From NCBI GenBank assembly GCA_031553045.1, contig JAVBLZ010000006.1:558001-622000 (forward strand): a DNA stretch of 64,000 bases, read 5' to 3'. Shown here one piece after another: positions 61,208 through 64,000 of this stretch (positions are counted from its first letter, which is position 1; every line of letters starts with the position of its first letter). Under the pieces are notes generated by a model. The model did not search any database. It saw only the letters and a program-made list of their open reading frames with translations, and was not told the origin of the DNA. Position numbers and translations under genes: made by a program. This DNA comes from CALXQW01 sp031553045. GTDB lineage: Bacteria > Verrucomicrobiota > Verrucomicrobiia > Opitutales > Intestinicryptomonadaceae.

Positions 61208-61558
61208 ATGCGCCTTCGCAGCCAGAATCGCTTGCGTCGGACAAAAGATTTCGACTTTATTCGTAAAAACGCAAGCAGGAGTGATTGTTCTGCTTTTGTG
61301 CTTTACATAACGCACACCGCAACTATCGGTAGTGCGTTTTCTCGTTTTGGAATTGTGGTTTCAAAATATACCGCCCCTGCTGTCGGCCGCAACAGGCTTA
61401 AGCGTATTTTTAGGGAAATTTTCAGAACAACTAAGATACCGCTTGCTTGCGATATTTTAGCCTACCCACGCAAGACGGCTTTAAATAGAGATTTTTCAAA
61501 ACTCAAGGCGGATTTTGAAAAGGCTGTGGAAAATTTCTGCAAAAATTTTCAAGAGTGA
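61208..61558 (+). CDS. rnpA: Ribonuclease P protein component
   Basis: From the ATG at 61208 the protein is 116 residues; longer in-frame starts fall inside rpmH. It has R-L-R-R-T-K-D-F-D-F-I-R-K at the start and the RNR box V-G-R-N-R-L-K-R-I-F-R-E-I-F-R. It helps RnpB RNA cut the 5' leader of pre-tRNAs. It is 8 bp after rpmH. Confidence 0.95.
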   Translation: MRLRSQNRLRRTKDFDFIRKNASRSDCSAFVLYITHTATIGSAFSRFGIVVSKYTAPAVGRNRLKRIFREIFRTTKIPLACDILAYPRKTALNRDFSKLKADFEKAVENFCKNFQE

Positions 61559-61563
61559 ATTTA

Positions 61564-61893
61564 ATGTTTTTTGACGTGGAAAATTCTTCGGAAAGTTGCC
61601 CCAAAAAAAAACGGATGTCCATATTGGCGACTCTCGTAATATTGTTCATCAAATTTTACAAAGTTATAATCTCTCCGCTTATACATTTGATACCGGGTGC
61701 CGGTTGCAGATTTCATCCAAGCTGCTCTCAATATGCAACTCTTGCAGTACAAAGATTCGGCGCAATAAAGGGTTTTGTCATGGGTGTATGCAGGATATTG
61801 CGCTGTAACCCATTTTGCAAGGGCGGTTTTGATTATGTGCCAAAAAAATTTTCTTGGCGTAAAATCTTTTCGCAAAACTGCATTGACGAATGA
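61564..61893 (+). CDS. yidD: YidD-family membrane protein insertion factor
   Basis: A 109-residue protein from the ATG at 61564; a GTG at 61555 overlapping the rnpA stop is also possible. The family core I-K-F-Y-K-V-I-I-S-P-L, G-A-G-C-R-F-H-P-S-C-S-Q-Y-A, then C-R-I-L-R-C-N-P-F-C-K-G-G and D-Y-V-P is complete. YidD binds the membrane by an amphipathic helix and assists YidC. Its place between rnpA and yidC is standard. Confidence 0.93.
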   Translation: MFFDVENSSESCPKKKRMSILATLVILFIKFYKVIISPLIHLIPGAGCRFHPSCSQYATLAVQRFGAIKGFVMGVCRILRCNPFCKGGFDYVPKKFSWRKIFSQNCIDE

Positions 61894-61970
61894 GCTTAAT
61901 TTCTGCTTAAATGGGTGGTTTATAATTAAAGGGCTTTGAGTAAAGTCCAAACATATTTAGCATTTATATA

Positions 61971-63932
61971 ATGGATAAGAAAAATACATTTTTAGGAATA
62001 TTATTCATAGGCGTTGCAATCTGGATGTTTCATAGCACATCCAAGCAGCAAAGGCAGCTTGCGGATGCGGCAAACACCTCTGCAATGGCACAAGTTCAGA
62101 ATCTTGACGCCGCCCTGCACCCCGCAAAACCTGTCGTCAGGGCAGATTTGCTTTCGGCGTATGCGCCTGAAGAAAACATCAAACCGCAAAGCCTCTATCT
62201 TGAAAATGATTTTTTCAAAGTAACACTCACAAGCAAAGGTGCGGCAATAAGCTCCGTAGAGCTTCTCAAATACCAGAAAAATCAAAATTCCGAACAACCA
62301 TACGTATTTAATGAAACGGTTAAGGTAAATTCTTTAAACTTTGCATTTCCGTCTCAGGGCTTGGGGTTTCCGATAGATTTTACAAACAATTTTTCAGTTG
62401 TTAAAAAGAGCGCAGACAGCGTAACTTTTGAATATATTGTATCTGGTAAATTTAAAATTATCCGCACTTATTCCATAATTAAAGATTCCAAAGAGGGTAT
62501 TGCAAACCACTACTATACGATAAACTGCCAAAACAGCATTGAAAATATTTCTGCGGAAAACCTGAATTTGGAAAGAATTTTTCTTTGTCTTGGCATGGCG
62601 TCTCCGACTGCCGGAGACTTATACGGCGGCAATCTTGCGCTCACTCTTTTTGACGGTTCAAAGGCGCATTTTGCAAAATCTTCAAGCTTTATAGACAGTT
62701 CCGGATTCCTTGGCATAGGCGCTTCCAAAGCCAAACCATATCTATTTTTAGAAACTCAACCCGTTGTGTGGGGTTCGGTAAAAAATCAATTTTTCGCAGC
62801 CATATTCACGCCAAAAAATGCGATAGGTTTAGGCGGTTACTCTTACCCCATAGTTATCAACCCTGACGCCGCAGATAAATACATGAAAAACGGTTTTGTC
62901 GGTTACATGGGCTTTAATGTGGACCCAATATTGCCGCAAAGATCGTGGAATTTAGACGGCACGTTTTATGTGGGTCCTAAAGAAATTGGGATTTTGCAAG
63001 AACTTGGCAAAGGTCAGGAAGCCATCATGGATTTTGGTTGGTTAAGTTTTATCAGCAAGCCTCTGCTCTCCATGCTGAATTTGATACATCATTTTACAGC
63101 TTCAATTTCTCCCGAATGGGCGTGGGGTTGGTCTATTGTCATACTTACAATATTTGTCAGGATTGTGATTTTGCCGCTTACGGCAATGCAGATACGCTCG
63201 TCAAGACGCATGCAAGCGCTTCAAAAGCCCATCAGCGAAATTAAAGAGAAATTTAAGGACGACAAGCAGCGCATAGGTCAAGAAACTATGAAGCTGTATG
63301 GTGAATATGGTATAAATCCTTTTGCAGGGTGCTTTCCTGTTTTAATTCAACTTCCGATATTCATAGGCCTTTATTTCATGCTGCAATCCGCCAGTGAAAT
63401 ACGCTTTGCACACTTTTTGTGGATTAATGACTTGTCTTTGCCGGACACCATAGACGGCCTGTCCATCTTTGGTTTCCCAATACACATCTTACCGCTTCTG
63501 AACGCCGTATTTTCATTTTATCAGATGCATCTTACGCCCATGCCCTCAACCGACAAGGCGCAAAAGTTCATGTTTAAGATGATGCCCTTTATCATGCTTT
63601 TTATATTTTACTCATTCCCTTCGGGTCTGATTTTGTATTGGACGGTACAGAGCATTGTGGGTATAGCGCAAACTTATTATATCTTGAAAACCAAAGACAA
63701 TGTAATACTTCAGAAAAAATCTCCAAAAAAAGGCGGCTTTATGCAAAGAATCCAAGCCACTATTGAGGAAACAAAAAAGCTCGAAGAACAAGGCTACTCT
63801 AAAGAGCAAATCAAAGAAGTCTTATCAAAAAGGGCAAGACAACAGCGTGAGCAAAAGCTCGCAGAAAGACAAGGCTTGGAAAAACCCAGAAAGAAAAACC
63901 CTGGCGGGCGCTCCACAAAACCCAAGCGCTAA
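61971..63932 (+). CDS. yidC: Membrane protein insertase YidC
   Basis: A 653-residue Gram-negative-type YidC: one N-terminal helix, a large periplasmic beta domain at about 70-355, and the conserved five-helix insertase core at about 360-580 (I-L-T-I-F-V-R-I-V-I-L-P-L, G-C-F-P-V-L-I-Q-L-P-I-F-I-G-L-Y). The catalytic groove Arg is likely in V-R-I. After the core a basic tail of some 70 residues rich in Lys, Arg and Gln follows, similar to ribosome-binding tails of some YidC/Oxa1 proteins. It is the last complete gene; 63933-64000 shows no gene. Confidence 0.95.
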   Translation: MDKKNTFLGILFIGVAIWMFHSTSKQQRQLADAANTSAMAQVQNLDAALHPAKPVVRADLLSAYAPEENIKPQSLYLENDFFKVTLTSKGAAISSVELLKYQKNQNSEQPYVFNETVKVNSLNFAFPSQGLGFPIDFTNNFSVVKKSADSVTFEYIVSGKFKIIRTYSIIKDSKEGIANHYYTINCQNSIENISAENLNLERIFLCLGMASPTAGDLYGGNLALTLFDGSKAHFAKSSSFIDSSGFLGIGASKAKPYLFLETQPVVWGSVKNQFFAAIFTPKNAIGLGGYSYPIVINPDAADKYMKNGFVGYMGFNVDPILPQRSWNLDGTFYVGPKEIGILQELGKGQEAIMDFGWLSFISKPLLSMLNLIHHFTASISPEWAWGWSIVILTIFVRIVILPLTAMQIRSSRRMQALQKPISEIKEKFKDDKQRIGQETMKLYGEYGINPFAGCFPVLIQLPIFIGLYFMLQSASEIRFAHFLWINDLSLPDTIDGLSIFGFPIHILPLLNAVFSFYQMHLTPMPSTDKAQKFMFKMMPFIMLFIFYSFPSGLILYWTVQSIVGIAQTYYILKTKDNVILQKKSPKKGGFMQRIQATIEETKKLEEQGYSKEQIKEVLSKRARQQREQKLAERQGLEKPRKKNPGGRSTKPKR

Positions 63933-64000
63933 TTTCCAAAAAATTTCTTGAATTTTCCAGACCGCATTTTACGCTTTTGATGTGTAAAAATAAATTTAGA

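Noticed and set aside
1..64000. tRNA, rRNA, tmRNA or SRP RNA genes and integrated prophage or IS elements
   Set aside because: I scanned the intergenic gaps, which are few and short, and found no cloverleaf, rRNA segment, transposase or integrase.

Overview
This window comes from a Gram-negative, AT-rich bacterium of the PVC superphylum, most likely a Verrucomicrobiota (Opitutae-like) species. The evidence is a fused lpxC/fabZ gene, lipid A and Kdo genes, a Mla/MCE lipid-transport operon, DevB/DevC-type exporter proteins, an SHD1-like domain on a secreted zinc protein, and a division and cell-wall cluster with a LysM lipoprotein between murD and ftsW. I infer this placement from gene content; there is no rRNA gene here to confirm it.

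Layout. 1-4.8 kb (minus): rpoN, tsaB-like, an alanine-racemase-like gene, lpxC/fabZ and the start of lpxA. 4.9-9.6 kb: a small Cys-rich protein, a U32 peptidase-family protein, an apbE-like gene, dapF-like, an inositol-monophosphatase-family phosphatase and a DEDD exonuclease. 9.6-18.6 kb (plus): devB/devC, an acidic unknown, mlaE-mlaF-mlaD-auxiliary lipoprotein, fabD, then rpsP-trmD-rplS. 18.7-19.8 kb (minus): a secreted HExxH protein. 20.2-38.5 kb (plus): the mra/dcw cluster mraZ-(small ORF)-rsmH-ftsL-ftsI-murE-murF-mraY-murD-LysM-ftsW-murG-murC-ddl-ftsQ-ftsA-ftsZ. 38.6 kb: a MtaA/uroporphyrinogen-decarboxylase-family gene. 39.67-40.48 kb: a noncoding repeat region. 40.6-47.1 kb (minus): tetR plus a tripartite RND efflux operon. 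47.3-51.2 kb: a large secreted GH2 beta-galactosidase-type enzyme. 51.3-54.6 kb (minus): nadK, a small membrane protein, a YihY/BrkB protein and pdxH. 54.7-57.7 kb (plus): a FabZ-like dehydratase, a ketoacyl synthase and waaA. 57.75-60 kb (minus): priA. 60-63.9 kb (plus): nadA, rpmH, rnpA, yidD, yidC.

How the genes work together. The window is mainly envelope construction: lipid A and Kdo, phospholipid transport, fatty acid synthesis, muropeptide ligases, septation, protein insertion and efflux. The most striking pattern is that several wall and division proteins keep their fold and context but lack hallmark residues. The alanine-racemase-like protein lacks the PLP lysine and other cofactor motifs. 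The DapF-like protein has both catalytic cysteines replaced by serine. FtsZ has Val in place of the T7-loop catalytic Asp and Thr in place of a guanine-contacting Asp. MurC is short in its middle domain, and murB is absent from its usual place. MurE, by contrast, keeps the DNPR motif of meso-DAP-adding enzymes, and Ddl looks intact, so a DAP/D-Ala wall still seems to be made. Either other genes supply the D-amino acids or these variants work differently.

Regulatory highlights are a 10-bp-phased MraZ-type operator in front of mraZ, a perfect 8-bp inverted repeat at the tetR start, and several clean intrinsic terminators. The repeat region combines an exact 55-bp-period tandem repeat with three copies of a roughly 130-bp palindromic element whose outer stem shows a compensatory base change.
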